A stretch of 64,000 nt of DNA, from contig OZ252252.1 in the NCBI GenBank assembly GCA_965249745.1, positions 248,001 through 312,000 of the forward strand, given 5' to 3'. This document shows positions 50,708 to 59,293 of the stretch, piece by piece (position 1 is the stretch's first letter; each line of letters begins with the position of its first letter). Under the pieces are notes generated by a model, which did no database searches, had not been told where the DNA came from, and was given only the letters and a program-made list of their open reading frames with translations. A program made the position numbers and the translations under genes. Source of the stretch: JANYHH01 sp965249745. GTDB lineage: Bacteria; Deinococcota; Deinococci; Deinococcales; JAAFIG01.

Positions 50708-50721
50708 CACTTATTTGGAAA

Positions 50722-51924
50722 TCAGAGAAAGCGTTTGACGATAGGGCAGTTCACGATGAACCCCGTGGAGCCGAAGCGCGCTCCGCCCGGTCCGGTGATC
50801 CAACCGCGCTGCACCAGTCCGAGCATCTGGAACTCCTCGATCACCCTCGAGCGGTACCCCTTGGCGACGGCATCCTTGGTCCACTCGCCGACGTTCAGGT
50901 CCCACATTGGGCTGTAATCGGTGGCGACCGTTGGGATACCACCGAGGACGTTGAGCGGCCCAGGGCCCTCGCTCGAGAGGGCGCTGTTGAAGCCCTGGCG
51001 CTGCGGGTTGTCGCGGCCCGTGGGTCCGTTGACCAGGGCGAACAGCCGTTCGACGCCGCTGAAGGCGCTGTCATCGCGGCCGACCGGGATGTCGCTCAGG
51101 GCCGGAGCCAGGGTGACGTTTTCCATTGCGGCGGGCAGCGCGTTGTTGGCGTCCAAGCTGAGGTACAGCACCGGCTTAGAGAAGCTGAAACCGGGGGTCA
51201 ACGCCAGCGTGACCGTGCCGCCGTTGCCCTCCGGGCAAATCGAGATCACCTTGTCGTGAACCAGTTTGTAATTGACGGTCTTGTTGCAGAAGTTGATCTG
51301 ATCGGCGCTGACGTTGAAGGCCACAATCGGGGCGTTGTAAATGAAGCCGCCCGCGTTTTCCACGCGGACCAGCGGGCTGTAATTGGCATCCCCGACCGCG
51401 CCGGGTTTGAACTCGGCGGGCGGAAAGGGATTCGGCTGTGCGGCGGGCTTGAGGACGTGCTCGGGGCTGAAGTCAACCGTGCCAGACTCGAAGGTTAAGG
51501 TACCGTTCTTTTCCAGACGGGCATTCCGGGCCGCCTTGCCGACATTGGCGTAGGTCAGCTTGGCGGAGTAGTTCAATCCCAGCGCATCGGCGTTGCCCTT
51601 GTCGTTGGTGTCGGTCAGCACGTACCAGACGCTCTTGCCGTCCTTGGTCTGACCGCGATACAGCGGTAGGGTGATCGTGCCCTTGTCCTCGTCAATCGTG
51701 CCGGATTTCAGGAGTTGCACCGGCCCGACCAATTCCTTCTGGACGCTCGAGGGGGCGGGACCGAAGTAGGTCAAGGGTACGTCAGCACCAATCGAGGGTG
51801 GCGCGGGCTGAGTGTCGTTGTCGCCGCCGCTCTGGGCAAACACGAGACCCGCCACGGCGACGAGGGCCGCGACCGAAAGTCCGGCGCTGACCTGGGAGCG
51901 AAGAGGGCGTTTGAAATGAGACAT
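50722..51924 (-). CDS. Secreted protein of unknown function
   Basis: 400 residues from the ATG at 51924, with AAAGGG upstream; an earlier in-frame ATG at 52023 gives a non-signal-like extension. A signal peptide (about 1-30: S-V-A-A-L-V-A-V-A-G-L-V-F-A-Q) leads into a mature protein that starts with an acidic linker. Recognisable blocks are Y-F-G-P-A-P-S-S-V-Q-K-E-L-V-G-P-V-Q-L-L, W-Y-V-L-T-D-T-N-D and Y-S-P-L-V-R-V-E-N. It is beta-rich with several Cys in the second half. No family or catalytic motif was recognised. It lies alone. Confidence 0.6.
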   Translation of the reverse strand: MSHFKRPLRSQVSAGLSVAALVAVAGLVFAQSGGDNDTQPAPPSIGADVPLTYFGPAPSSVQKELVGPVQLLKSGTIDEDKGTITLPLYRGQTKDGKSVWYVLTDTNDKGNADALGLNYSAKLTYANVGKAARNARLEKNGTLTFESGTVDFSPEHVLKPAAQPNPFPPAEFKPGAVGDANYSPLVRVENAGGFIYNAPIVAFNVSADQINFCNKTVNYKLVHDKVISICPEGNGGTVTLALTPGFSFSKPVLYLSLDANNALPAAMENVTLAPALSDIPVGRDDSAFSGVERLFALVNGPTGRDNPQRQGFNSALSSEGPGPLNVLGGIPTVATDYSPMWDLNVGEWTKDAVAKGYRSRVIEEFQMLGLVQRGWITGPGGARFGSTGFIVNCPIVKRFL

Positions 51925-52133
51925 GAAGACCCTTTCTGAACTGACGAACCGGGAGAGCGAGAACCTGGTGTCACCGAACAAGGAAACCCCCACAGACGAT
52001 TCCTGTGGACGGCCATGATGCAAACTGAGGAGGGTAATTTCTGGGTAATGCTGTGATTCAAAGAGAGTTTGTAGTACTCAACTCAGTCAGCCGCTGCTCG
52101 AGGACTGGTGGTTACCCGAGTCAGGCGTGAGGC

Positions 52134-53045
52134 TCAGCTCTCGAAGCGCAGGGCTTTGCCGTAAGCCGCTCGTGCCATGACAGCCGCTGACCAGGCCCCG
52201 AGCCGTTCCAGCAGCCGCACAATCCCCCGGTGCGCCACCTCGAGCAGTGGCTCGAGTTGCACCGCTCGGTGATAGACACTGAGTGCCGCCTGCGGGTTAT
52301 CGCGTTCTAAGGTTTCCGCGAGGCGGAGCGCGATCTCTAGGGCGGTATCTAACAGTTTGGTGCGTCGTAACGCGGCCCATTCGCTCGTCACGGCGGGCAG
52401 GAATTCGCCGCGATACACTTCCAGCGCAGCTTGGAGCTGATCGGCTGAGGCGGGCTGGGCAACCGCCTCGAGCGCGGCCACATCAGTGCTGATCTCGAAT
52501 TGCGCGGAGAGCCGGTAACGCCCGTCCTGAAACACCAACGGGTTGAAGTTCAGTTGCCCGGCGGCGCTCAGCGCGGCGCGGGTGCGGCGGACTACGACTC
52601 GGAAATACTCGAGGTGGCTTGGAGAGCGCGATCCGTCCCAGAGGGCGTTGACGATTTGTTCGCGGGTAGCGGACCCGTGTAACGCCAACCAGACGATCAG
52701 CTCGCCGCAACGTGCGAAGGGGAGGCGAACAGGTTCATCGTTGAGCCGGATCTCCAAGGCCGCGAAGGTGCGGATCACGAGCTGAACGGGTTCGGTGACC
52801 ACAGGTCTGAGCTTTTCGAGACGCGCTCTCGCCGCCGCCCACAGACTCTGTTTGTTGGCTGGCAGGGTGACAGACACCTGAAGCTCTGCGTGTTCCACCT
52901 CGAGCCTGGCCAGGCTGTCCAGGAACTGTGAAACGCGGTTCACAAGGTCTGCTGGTACGGAGACTGTTTCGATGAGCTTTGGGCGCAGCTTGGTGATTGT
53001 TTTTCGTTTCAGGGAACGAAAGCTACGTGTTCTGAATTTGGACAT
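52134..53045 (-). CDS. SARP/AfsR-like transcriptional regulator (BTAD domain)
   Basis: 303 residues. A basic N-terminus (K-F-R-T-R-S-F-R-S-L-K-R-K) is followed by a winged-helix region (about 92-165, L-P-F-A-R-C-G-E-L-I-V-W-L-A, T-R-E-Q-I-V-N-A-L-W-D, and V-V-R-R-T-R-A-A-L). The bacterial transcriptional activator (BTAD) helical domain (about 190-300) contains Y-R-G-E-F-L-P-A, and E-P-L-L-E-V-A-H-R-G-I-V-R-L-L. This is the OmpR-like DNA-binding plus TPR design of SARP/AfsR activators. Target genes are unknown; lepB is divergent. A 10-base inverted repeat frames the promoter. Confidence 0.75.
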   Translation of the reverse strand: MSKFRTRSFRSLKRKTITKLRPKLIETVSVPADLVNRVSQFLDSLARLEVEHAELQVSVTLPANKQSLWAAARARLEKLRPVVTEPVQLVIRTFAALEIRLNDEPVRLPFARCGELIVWLALHGSATREQIVNALWDGSRSPSHLEYFRVVVRRTRAALSAAGQLNFNPLVFQDGRYRLSAQFEISTDVAALEAVAQPASADQLQAALEVYRGEFLPAVTSEWAALRRTKLLDTALEIALRLAETLERDNPQAALSVYHRAVQLEPLLEVAHRGIVRLLERLGAWSAAVMARAAYGKALRFES

Positions 53046-53049
53046 GAGA

Positions 53050-53148
53050 AACCTTCGAGTCGGGTGTCGGCGGCGTGTTTAAGGTGGCGCTGACTTCGAT
53101 TTAAGTCAGTCAACTAGCTTAAATTACGCACTGTCCACCTCGAAGGTT
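53050..53148. promoter_or_regulatory. Long-spaced perfect inverted repeat flanking the SARP promoter
   Basis: AACCTTCGAG at 53050-53059 is repeated in exact inverse (CTCGAAGGTT) at 53139-53148, with 79 bases between that include a shorter hairpin TGACTT/AAGTCA near 53090-53107. It brackets the upstream region of the SARP-like gene and may be a looping site. Confidence 0.4.
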
Positions 53149-53253
53149 CAAATACGGTTTCATCGGCTTTACAACTGATAAAAATCCATGAGCCGTTGCT
53201 TGGAAATCAGATTTTCAAGTGGTAGCGAATTTGGATCTCTCAAGCGCAATGCG

Positions 53254-53259
53254 TAGAAT
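53254..53259 (+). promoter_or_regulatory. -10 box for leaderless lepB
   Basis: TAGAAT, then six bases, then GTG at 53266. It supports the long N-terminal extension of the peptidase. Confidence 0.6.
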
Positions 53260-53265
53260 CCCAAG

Positions 53266-54171
53266 GTGTCCGTGCCGCCCTCCTCCGAAGACAAAGACCT
53301 CATCCCGCCGGAGCCTGAAACCGTTCCCTCGAGCGAGCCGCCGATCACGCCCCTGGCGCGGCGTCTGGCAGAAGAGAACGCGCTCGAGTGGCAGAAGTTC
53401 AAGGGTTCTGGAAAAAACGGTCTCATCACCGAGCGCGACCTGCTCGAGCATCTGGCATCAATCATGCGAGACGAAACACCCGAGGCTGCAAGTTTCGAGA
53501 GACCACCCCAGCCAAAGCCGCTCGAGACGCGGCCACCCACCAGAGCGAAACCATTCTGGACGCGCTTCTTGCGCGAAGTCGTTTTGGAGACGCTGCTTCC
53601 CGCGTGGCTGTTCGTGACCTTCGTGTTGATCCCGGTCGGAGTGCGCGGCGAGAGCATGGAACCCACGCTGAACAGCGGCGATTACCTGATCGTCTTGAAA
53701 GCCGAGCGCTGGCTGGCCGCCTGGGGCTTGCGCCCGGAGTACATCCACCGAGGCGACATCATCGTGACCAAGGCTCCCGCCGACAATCCGTCGTCCACTG
53801 AGCCACTCGCACGCTTTTTGGAATCGTTGCCATTGGTTGGGAACCTGAACTGGAACGCCTTTCGAGACACGCGCTTTCGCCCGTACCTGATTAAGCGCGT
53901 GATCGGCCTGCCCGGCGACACCGTGGAGGTGAAGGCGGGACAGGTCTACATCAACGATGCCAAAATAATTGAGCCGTACATCAGCGCCGCCAGAGGGCTG
54001 GACGACGCGATGAAAACCGTGGTGCGACCCGGCAGCTATTACGTGATGGGCGACAACCGCGCTCGGGGAGCCAGCCTGGACTCGAGGGCGTTCGGGTTGG
54101 TGCTAGCGGCGGACGTGTCCGGGCGGGCGGTGCTGAGGCTGTGGCCACTGACGCGGTTCGGGTCACCGTGA
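53266..54171 (+). CDS. lepB: Type I signal peptidase
   Basis: 301 residues. An acidic, proline-rich cytoplasmic extension (about 1-95) precedes one membrane span (about 104-126). The catalytic box has S130 in G-E-S-M-E-P-T-L and K210 in L-I-K-R-V-I-G-L-P-G-D; then Y-V-M-G-D-N-R and L-D-S-R-A-F-G close the active site. This is the Ser/Lys dyad of LepB, which removes signal peptides from exported proteins at the outer face of the cytoplasmic membrane. The 95-residue extension is longer than the few residues of most relatives, and its function is unknown. The gene is divergent from the SARP-like regulator. Confidence 0.95.
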   Translation: MSVPPSSEDKDLIPPEPETVPSSEPPITPLARRLAEENALEWQKFKGSGKNGLITERDLLEHLASIMRDETPEAASFERPPQPKPLETRPPTRAKPFWTRFLREVVLETLLPAWLFVTFVLIPVGVRGESMEPTLNSGDYLIVLKAERWLAAWGLRPEYIHRGDIIVTKAPADNPSSTEPLARFLESLPLVGNLNWNAFRDTRFRPYLIKRVIGLPGDTVEVKAGQVYINDAKIIEPYISAARGLDDAMKTVVRPGSYYVMGDNRARGASLDSRAFGLVLAADVSGRAVLRLWPLTRFGSP

Positions 54172-54212
54172 GGCTCGAGCACATCGCCATCGTGAGAGTG
54201 CAAGATTCACGT

Positions 54213-55190
54213 TCAGGTCAGCACCACGATTTTGCCGCCCGCCCGGTTCTCTTCCATGAGGCGGTGCGCTTCGACGATCTGGTTCAGATGGAAGGTTGCA
54301 CCCGTCTGAAACGGCAGGCTTCCCGCTGCGATCTGCGCCGCGAGAGCTGTCATCGGCGTGTCCATGAAGTCCTCTGCCGTACCACTGTACGAGGTTAGGC
54401 AGACGTTGCTCGGGATGCCTTCCATCGGGTTGAAGCCGTCCAGCGTCCAACGGTTGCCAACGATCCCGGTCATGCTGACGATGCCGTGCGGTTTCACGAA
54501 ACGCAACGAGTCCAGCAGCGTCGCGGTTCCGACCAACTCGAGAACCTTGTCCACGCCGTCCGGGTAAACAGCTCTAACCTGATCCTCGAGGATGCCGGTG
54601 TCAATGAAGACGTGTTCCGCGCCATTGGTGCGGAGTAACGCTTCTCGCTCAGGGTTGCGCGTCGTCGCGGACACGACCGCTCCGTGTTGCCGGGCGATGG
54701 CTGCCGCCGCTAACCCAACCGAAGTCGTACCGCCCCGGATCAACAGGCGATCCCCCGCCACTAGCCGCAACGATTTGAACAGTGATCCCCAAGCGGTTTG
54801 AAGCATTTCCGGCAATCCACCGAGCACCTCCCAGGGGAGCTGCGTGCGGATAGCTTGAACCTGATGAGCAGGCACGAGGGTGTACTCGGCGTAGCCGCCA
54901 TCGAAATCCCGGCCCATGCCACCCATGACCGTGGCCACCACGTCGCCCGGCGCGAACTCACCGCCCGGTGCGACCAAAACCGTACCAACCGCCTCAATCC
55001 CGAGGATGCGCGGGAACCTGACGCCCGGCGAATGACCCTGCCGGGTGTACAGCTCCGAACGGTTCAAACCAAACGCCCTGACGCGGATCAGCACCTGACC
55101 GGGTTGCGCCTCGGGGATCGGGCGACGCTCGAGTTTCAAAACCTCTGGGCCGCCCGGTTCGTGAATGACGACGGCGTTCATGCTGTTCAT
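54213..55190 (-). CDS. Medium-chain (zinc-type/quinone) oxidoreductase
   Basis: 325 residues from the ATG at 55190, which has GGAG five bases upstream; a GTG at 55208 is also in frame. The MDR fold is clear: V-V-I-H-E-P-G-G-P-E-V-L-K-L, N-R-S-E-L-Y-T-R-Q-G, G-I-E-A-V-G-T-V, and the NADP loop R-G-G-T-T-S-V-G-L-A-A-A-A. Classical zinc-ligand cysteines are absent, so it belongs with the quinone reductase-like, zinc-free group. It would reduce an enone or quinone with NADPH. A secreted NTF2-like protein and an AraC regulator lie upstream. Confidence 0.85.
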   Translation of the reverse strand: MNSMNAVVIHEPGGPEVLKLERRPIPEAQPGQVLIRVRAFGLNRSELYTRQGHSPGVRFPRILGIEAVGTVLVAPGGEFAPGDVVATVMGGMGRDFDGGYAEYTLVPAHQVQAIRTQLPWEVLGGLPEMLQTAWGSLFKSLRLVAGDRLLIRGGTTSVGLAAAAIARQHGAVVSATTRNPEREALLRTNGAEHVFIDTGILEDQVRAVYPDGVDKVLELVGTATLLDSLRFVKPHGIVSMTGIVGNRWTLDGFNPMEGIPSNVCLTSYSGTAEDFMDTPMTALAAQIAAGSLPFQTGATFHLNQIVEAHRLMEENRAGGKIVVLT

Positions 55191-55266
55191 AGCGACTCCG
55201 TTGGGCACAGGACGAGCATTTTAAAGACTCGAGCCAGGTTTGGTTCTTGGATGAGTAGATTTGGAT

Positions 55267-55842
55267 TTACTTCGTCAAGCCGATCTGCTTGGCGTAGGTT
55301 TGGTTGTCCCAGAACAAAAACTCCTCTGCCATGAGGCCGTTCTCCCAGCGACTGATCGTCGCCATCGGCAGTTTGAACGCCTTCCCAGTCGGGGCGATAG
55401 ACTCCCCGTTGCCAATTGGCAGCGGCTTGGTGAACGTCCCCTCGAAGACGCCGGTGACGGCCGTCAGATCGCCGCAACCGATACGAACAGGATGCTCCAG
55501 AATACGGGTGTCAGGGGCGTGAACGAACAGCGCCTTCAGGTCCTTGATGTGGACATCAATCCCGGTCGTGGTGTGCCCGTCCGGCCAGTGAACGATCACG
55601 TTCTTGGCGTGGCTTTCTCCCAGACGATCCCATTTCTGATTGGTGAAGACATCGAAATCCAGAGTATCGAAGGTGGCAAGGTGTCCCTTCTCGAGTCCCA
55701 ACGCCTTATTTTTGAGTTGATCCGGTGTGCAGGTCAGTCCGATCTTGCCCACAGGTGCGCCGGATTGGGCGAGCAGGCTCGAGCCTCCTCCGATCAGCAG
55801 GGCAACAGCAGCGGCAAAACTATACAGAACGTTCTTATTCAT
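55267..55842 (-). CDS. Secreted SnoaL-like (NTF2 fold) protein
   Basis: 191 residues. A signal peptide (about 1-26, cleavage after L-L-A-Q) leads into a mature region with the SnoaL/NTF2 layout: T-F-D-T-L-D-F-D-V-F-T-N-Q-K-W, N-V-I-V-H-W-P-D-G-H-T and late T-I-S-R-W-E-N-G-L-M-A-E-E-F-L-F-W-D. Family members are cyclases, isomerases or ligand-binding proteins. An AAGGAAACC ribosome site precedes the ATG. It lies 76 bases upstream of the oxidoreductase on the same strand and may be co-transcribed with it. Confidence 0.75.
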   Translation of the reverse strand: MNKNVLYSFAAAVALLIGGGSSLLAQSGAPVGKIGLTCTPDQLKNKALGLEKGHLATFDTLDFDVFTNQKWDRLGESHAKNVIVHWPDGHTTTGIDVHIKDLKALFVHAPDTRILEHPVRIGCGDLTAVTGVFEGTFTKPLPIGNGESIAPTGKAFKLPMATISRWENGLMAEEFLFWDNQTYAKQIGLTK

Positions 55843-56216
55843 GATGGTTTCCTTGTACTTTCAATTTGAGGTTGAGGGTTTGGGCTACCAGATCGGGTCC
55901 AGCGATGGAGACCGGGCTGCGGCGCTGATGTGTGACGAAAAACAGGTCAGCGACGCGTTTTCAAAAGGGGTGTACTCGCACACTCGAGGTTATCGTGAGG
56001 GTTTTCAGAGCAATGTTTTCCTTTCATTCTGGCCGTGTTGACCGGAAGGTGTCGGGTTTGCCCAGCAGACCGGCTTCAGGCTGTGCTGAAGTCTCGAGAC
56101 AGAGCGCGGTTCTGAGACAGATCGCAGTCCGGAAACAGATCGCAGCCCTGAGACAGAGCGCAGCCCTGAGACAGAGTGTAGTTCGGTGGGTTCAACCTGA
56201 GAAGTTCAGCCTTCCG
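55843..56216. other. Intergenic stretch with an 18-bp minisatellite
   Basis: These 374 bases between the NTF2-like gene and the 3' end of the AraC gene hold the five-unit tandem array at 56093-56182 and otherwise no convincing gene. An open frame through the array (55932-56606) continues into the antisense of the AraC gene and is not believed to be coding. Confidence 0.5.
56093..56182. repeat. 18-bp tandem repeat, five units
   Basis: Five consecutive 18-base units at 56093, 56111, 56129, 56147 and 56165, with a core of GAGACAGA followed by [GT]CGCAG. They differ from each other by one to four bases. The first unit contains CTCGAG. The 18-base period is a multiple of three, but no supported gene crosses it. 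It lies 35 bases after the 3' end of the AraC gene on the opposite sense. Confidence 0.8.
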
Positions 56217-57158
56217 CTACAACTGTCGAAAATCCGACGTGCGCTCCGATACACGCCCAGCACCTTGCCGGAAATCCCGAGGCGTCTGACCGCTCCGCGT
56301 GCGAAACCACTGGCTGAACTGGGTCGCGGTTGGAAAGTTCAGTTCCTCAGCGATTCGTTCCACCGGTTGACTGGTGAACGTCAAAAGCCGCTTGGCCTCG
56401 AGCAGCACCCGTTCTTGGAGCCACGCCTCTGGAGTTTTTCCGGTCGCACGACGCACCACCCGCGCCAGATGGTCGGCGGTGATGTTCAGCAACTCGGCGT
56501 AATAGCTTACGGGATGGCGTTGCAGTGCGCTCTCGGCGATGTGCAGGCGAAACAGCCTGGAAAGGCGCAGGTCGGCATTCTGCGTCTGCGTCAACAGGGG
56601 AACTGAGGCATCCATCTCGAGGGTGGCCGCTTCGGCCAGAATCGCGTGCAGATACGCCAGCAGCAGCCCCTCGCGTCCGCGCGGCAAGGACAGCCAGCTT
56701 CGGTTGGGATCGTGCGCGGCCGACTGCGTGTAGCGCTCCCAAACCTGTTGGAAGAGGGTATCCAACGCCGTGCCAACCTCGGGTGTGGCGCTGATGACGG
56801 TGCTGCCATCGGGTGTGAAGCATGGCAGGTCGGTGACAAGCCGCACATCGAGCGCACCGCCCGTGAACACCTCGGGGATAAACCCTAATAAGGTGATGTG
56901 TGTGTCCGGTTCTGGGCGTTCCCACCAAGTCACCTGTCCGGGGGCCGTGCAGACTAGCGACCCTGGAGCAATCTCGAGACGTTTGCCATCGCAGTTGAGC
57001 GTCGCCGCACCGCCACGCAACCAGCTCAGTCCATAAAACGTGTATCGGTGCGCTCCGCGAATCGGCGAATCAGCGATCGGATAGGCGGCCACGAACAAAC
57101 GCGCCCCATCCTGCAAGGTCACTTCTGGGATATTGAACAAGCCTCGAGGCATGTCCAC
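56217..57158 (-). CDS. AraC/XylS-family transcriptional regulator
   Basis: 313 residues. The N-terminal cupin-like arm (about 1-115; L-S-W-L-R-G-G-A-A-T-L and G-S-L-V-C-T-A-P-G) binds the effector. The C-terminal double helix-turn-helix (about 205-300) has L-L-N-I-T-A-D-H-L-A-R-V-V-R-R-A-T-G-K-T-P and I-A-E-E-L-N-F, P-T-A-T-Q-F-S-Q-W-F-R, the AraC pattern. It may control the neighbouring secreted NTF2 protein and oxidoreductase, the two genes downstream of it on the same strand; this is positional inference. The start is ATG at 57158, or GTG-less ATG three codons later. Confidence 0.85.
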   Translation of the reverse strand: MDMPRGLFNIPEVTLQDGARLFVAAYPIADSPIRGAHRYTFYGLSWLRGGAATLNCDGKRLEIAPGSLVCTAPGQVTWWERPEPDTHITLLGFIPEVFTGGALDVRLVTDLPCFTPDGSTVISATPEVGTALDTLFQQVWERYTQSAAHDPNRSWLSLPRGREGLLLAYLHAILAEAATLEMDASVPLLTQTQNADLRLSRLFRLHIAESALQRHPVSYYAELLNITADHLARVVRRATGKTPEAWLQERVLLEAKRLLTFTSQPVERIAEELNFPTATQFSQWFRTRSGQTPRDFRQGAGRVSERTSDFRQL

Positions 57159-57272
57159 AGTTTTAAGGCTTAGGAACGGTCTCGTCTAGCAGAGCCTTCG
57201 GTTGACTCCCAGCCAGGAGGTGTTTTATTTGACCTGTGCTACGCTTCCCTTCTGATTACCACAGGAGGGTTT

Positions 57273-59078
57273 ATGAAGCGTTTTCTGGTCTGGCTTCTGG
57301 CTTTCGGCTTTTTCGGCGGAGTGTCCCTGGCTGCCCCGCCCGACATCTTCGTGGCGTACCCGCCGGACAAATACGAGGTCGCCTTCGATCACGTGCTCTT
57401 GGAAGGTTCCGTGACGCCCGGTGCGGATTTGACGATCAACGGCACGAAGATAGACGTGGGCGCGGACGGTTTGTTCATCGAATGGTTCCCGCTGCAACCG
57501 GGCCTCAACAAGCTCTCCATGCAGACGAAGCTGGGTTCCGAAACCGGTTCCTTGGAGTATCAGATCACCTCCAACATCCCGAAGCCTATCCCGGAGCAAC
57601 CCACGACACTCGTGGAGGACAGCATCGTGCCGTGGGGCGATCATGTTTTCTACACCGTCAGCAGCGGCGTGTTGCAAGTTGCCTTTCAAGGTTCCCCGAA
57701 GGGTGAAGCCAGCTTCAAGATCGGGGATCGCGGTCCGTTCAAAATGCTCGAGACGGTCGCGGCGGACTTTCCCGGTTTCAGCCTGCCGGGTGGAGCCTCG
57801 GCGTTGGCGGGGCAGTACCAGGGGTCGTACACGCTGCAACCCGGTGACACCTTTGACGCGCAGAGCGTCACCGTCTCCTTGAAGGGAACCGACGGGCAGA
57901 CGGTCACCAAGATCGCGCCGGGCAAACTGACCGCCAAAGCCGGTCAACCTCGAGTCGGAATCTTCACCGGGGAACCGACACCGGGCGGGGCCTCGAGCGG
58001 GACGAACAACGCTCGGAACGGCGTCGGGAATGCCTATGTGCTCTACCCCCGGAAGGGCGCGAAGTTCACCGTCGTCGGCGAGGAGTACAACACGTACCGC
58101 TGCCAGTTGAACTCCGGGCAGATCGTCTTCGTTCGTAAAGACCGGATGCGGCTCTTGGCTGAGGGCGCGGCCGTGCCAGAGCAGGTCTTTACCAATATCC
58201 GCACCCGCCGCGTGCCGGGCGCGACTCAGGTGCGCTTTGAAACCTCCGATATCGTGCCGCACTGGATAGACGAGGCGGATGGGTTTTTGGAAGTCAAGCT
58301 CTACTACACCAAGGGCGACGTGGATTACATCGTCTACGCCACCCAAGACCCGACGGTTGGCGACATCCGCTGGTACACCGATCAGGACAATCTCTTCACC
58401 GCCAAGATTAGCCTCAAAGGGCGTCAGCTCTGGGGCTACAAAGCCTATTTCGACGGTAACACTTTCGTGCTAGAAATCCGCGACTCACCCAAAGTTCCTA
58501 ACATCGCCCGCCCGCTCGAGGGGCAGAAGATCACGGTTGATCCCGGTCACGGCGGCGAGGATACCGGCGGTGCTGGACCGCTCCGCAAACCCGAGAAGGG
58601 CATCACCCTGGAGCTTGGTTTGAAACTCGCAGCCGCCCTCCGCGCTCGAGGGGCGGAGGTGACCCTGACCCGCGAGACCGACGTGGAGATTGACCTGTTC
58701 CAGCGCAGCCTGATTGCCGACAAAGCGGGTTCCAGCAGCTTCGTCTCCATTCACAACAACGCCCTCCCGGACGGCGTGGACCCGAAAACCTCGAAGGGCT
58801 GGGGATCGTATTACTTCAATCCGATGGCGAGGGGCTTGGCGCAAGCGATTCAACTTCAAGCGCTCGCAGTCGTGTCAGAAATGGGTGACGACGGTGTGCA
58901 TTACCAGAACCTGGCCGTGACCCGCCCGACGCAGATACCGCAAGTCCTGATCGAAACCGGCTTTCTGACCAACAAGGACAACCTCCGCCTGCTGATGAAC
59001 CCCAAGGACCAGGACCGAATCGTGAACGCGATCGCTCGAGGATTAGAGAACTTCTACCGCGACGGACGAAGCCGCTGA
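57273..59078 (+). CDS. N-acetylmuramoyl-L-alanine amidase (AmiC/Amidase_3 type), secreted
   Basis: 601 residues. CAGGAGGG precedes the ATG. A signal peptide (about 1-20, ending S-L-A-A) is followed by beta-rich wall- or peptide-binding segments (about 25-410; two extended Ig-like regions with T-L-Q-P-G-D-T-F-D and an SH3-like G-E-E-Y-N-T-Y-R). The catalytic domain (about 415-600) has V-D-P-G-H-G-G (H426), E447 in L-E-L-G-L-K, S-I-H-N-N-A (H494) and L-I-E-T-G-F-L (E561): the zinc ligands and catalytic Glu of the LytC family. It cleaves the amide bond between muramic acid and peptide, in cell separation or wall turnover. Confidence 0.92.
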   Translation: MKRFLVWLLAFGFFGGVSLAAPPDIFVAYPPDKYEVAFDHVLLEGSVTPGADLTINGTKIDVGADGLFIEWFPLQPGLNKLSMQTKLGSETGSLEYQITSNIPKPIPEQPTTLVEDSIVPWGDHVFYTVSSGVLQVAFQGSPKGEASFKIGDRGPFKMLETVAADFPGFSLPGGASALAGQYQGSYTLQPGDTFDAQSVTVSLKGTDGQTVTKIAPGKLTAKAGQPRVGIFTGEPTPGGASSGTNNARNGVGNAYVLYPRKGAKFTVVGEEYNTYRCQLNSGQIVFVRKDRMRLLAEGAAVPEQVFTNIRTRRVPGATQVRFETSDIVPHWIDEADGFLEVKLYYTKGDVDYIVYATQDPTVGDIRWYTDQDNLFTAKISLKGRQLWGYKAYFDGNTFVLEIRDSPKVPNIARPLEGQKITVDPGHGGEDTGGAGPLRKPEKGITLELGLKLAAALRARGAEVTLTRETDVEIDLFQRSLIADKAGSSSFVSIHNNALPDGVDPKTSKGWGSYYFNPMARGLAQAIQLQALAVVSEMGDDGVHYQNLAVTRPTQIPQVLIETGFLTNKDNLRLLMNPKDQDRIVNAIARGLENFYRDGRSR

Positions 59079-59114
59079 CCCAAACCATCACTTCGAGCCT
59101 GTTATGCCGTGCTG

Positions 59115-59293
59115 TCTCTCTCACAGAGATAGGTCCTCGCTTCAACGAGAGGTGAGAGAAGGGTTGTGCCCCGCACACCGAGAGATAGTACGCGGAGCGA
59201 GCTGCCCTTGACCTTCGTCTCGAGAAATATTGCTTGGAATGTCTCGAGCAGCGGCGTTGGTGGCCGGGCGAACCGTCCCTACGAAACGCGTGG
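59115..59293. repeat. Dispersed intergenic repeat, copy B
   Basis: This segment aligns with copy A at 9517-9703 over almost its full length. Differences are single changes plus several short indels, one of which removes the GTTCGCC hairpin arm of copy A. It follows the amidase gene, again downstream of a gene end, and contains no frame. The two copies are about 49.6 kb apart and in the same orientation. Confidence 0.75.

Noticed and set aside
56093..56182. Possible CRISPR array
   Set aside because: Units are 18 bases, directly adjacent and without spacers, and no cas gene is present; it is an ordinary tandem repeat.
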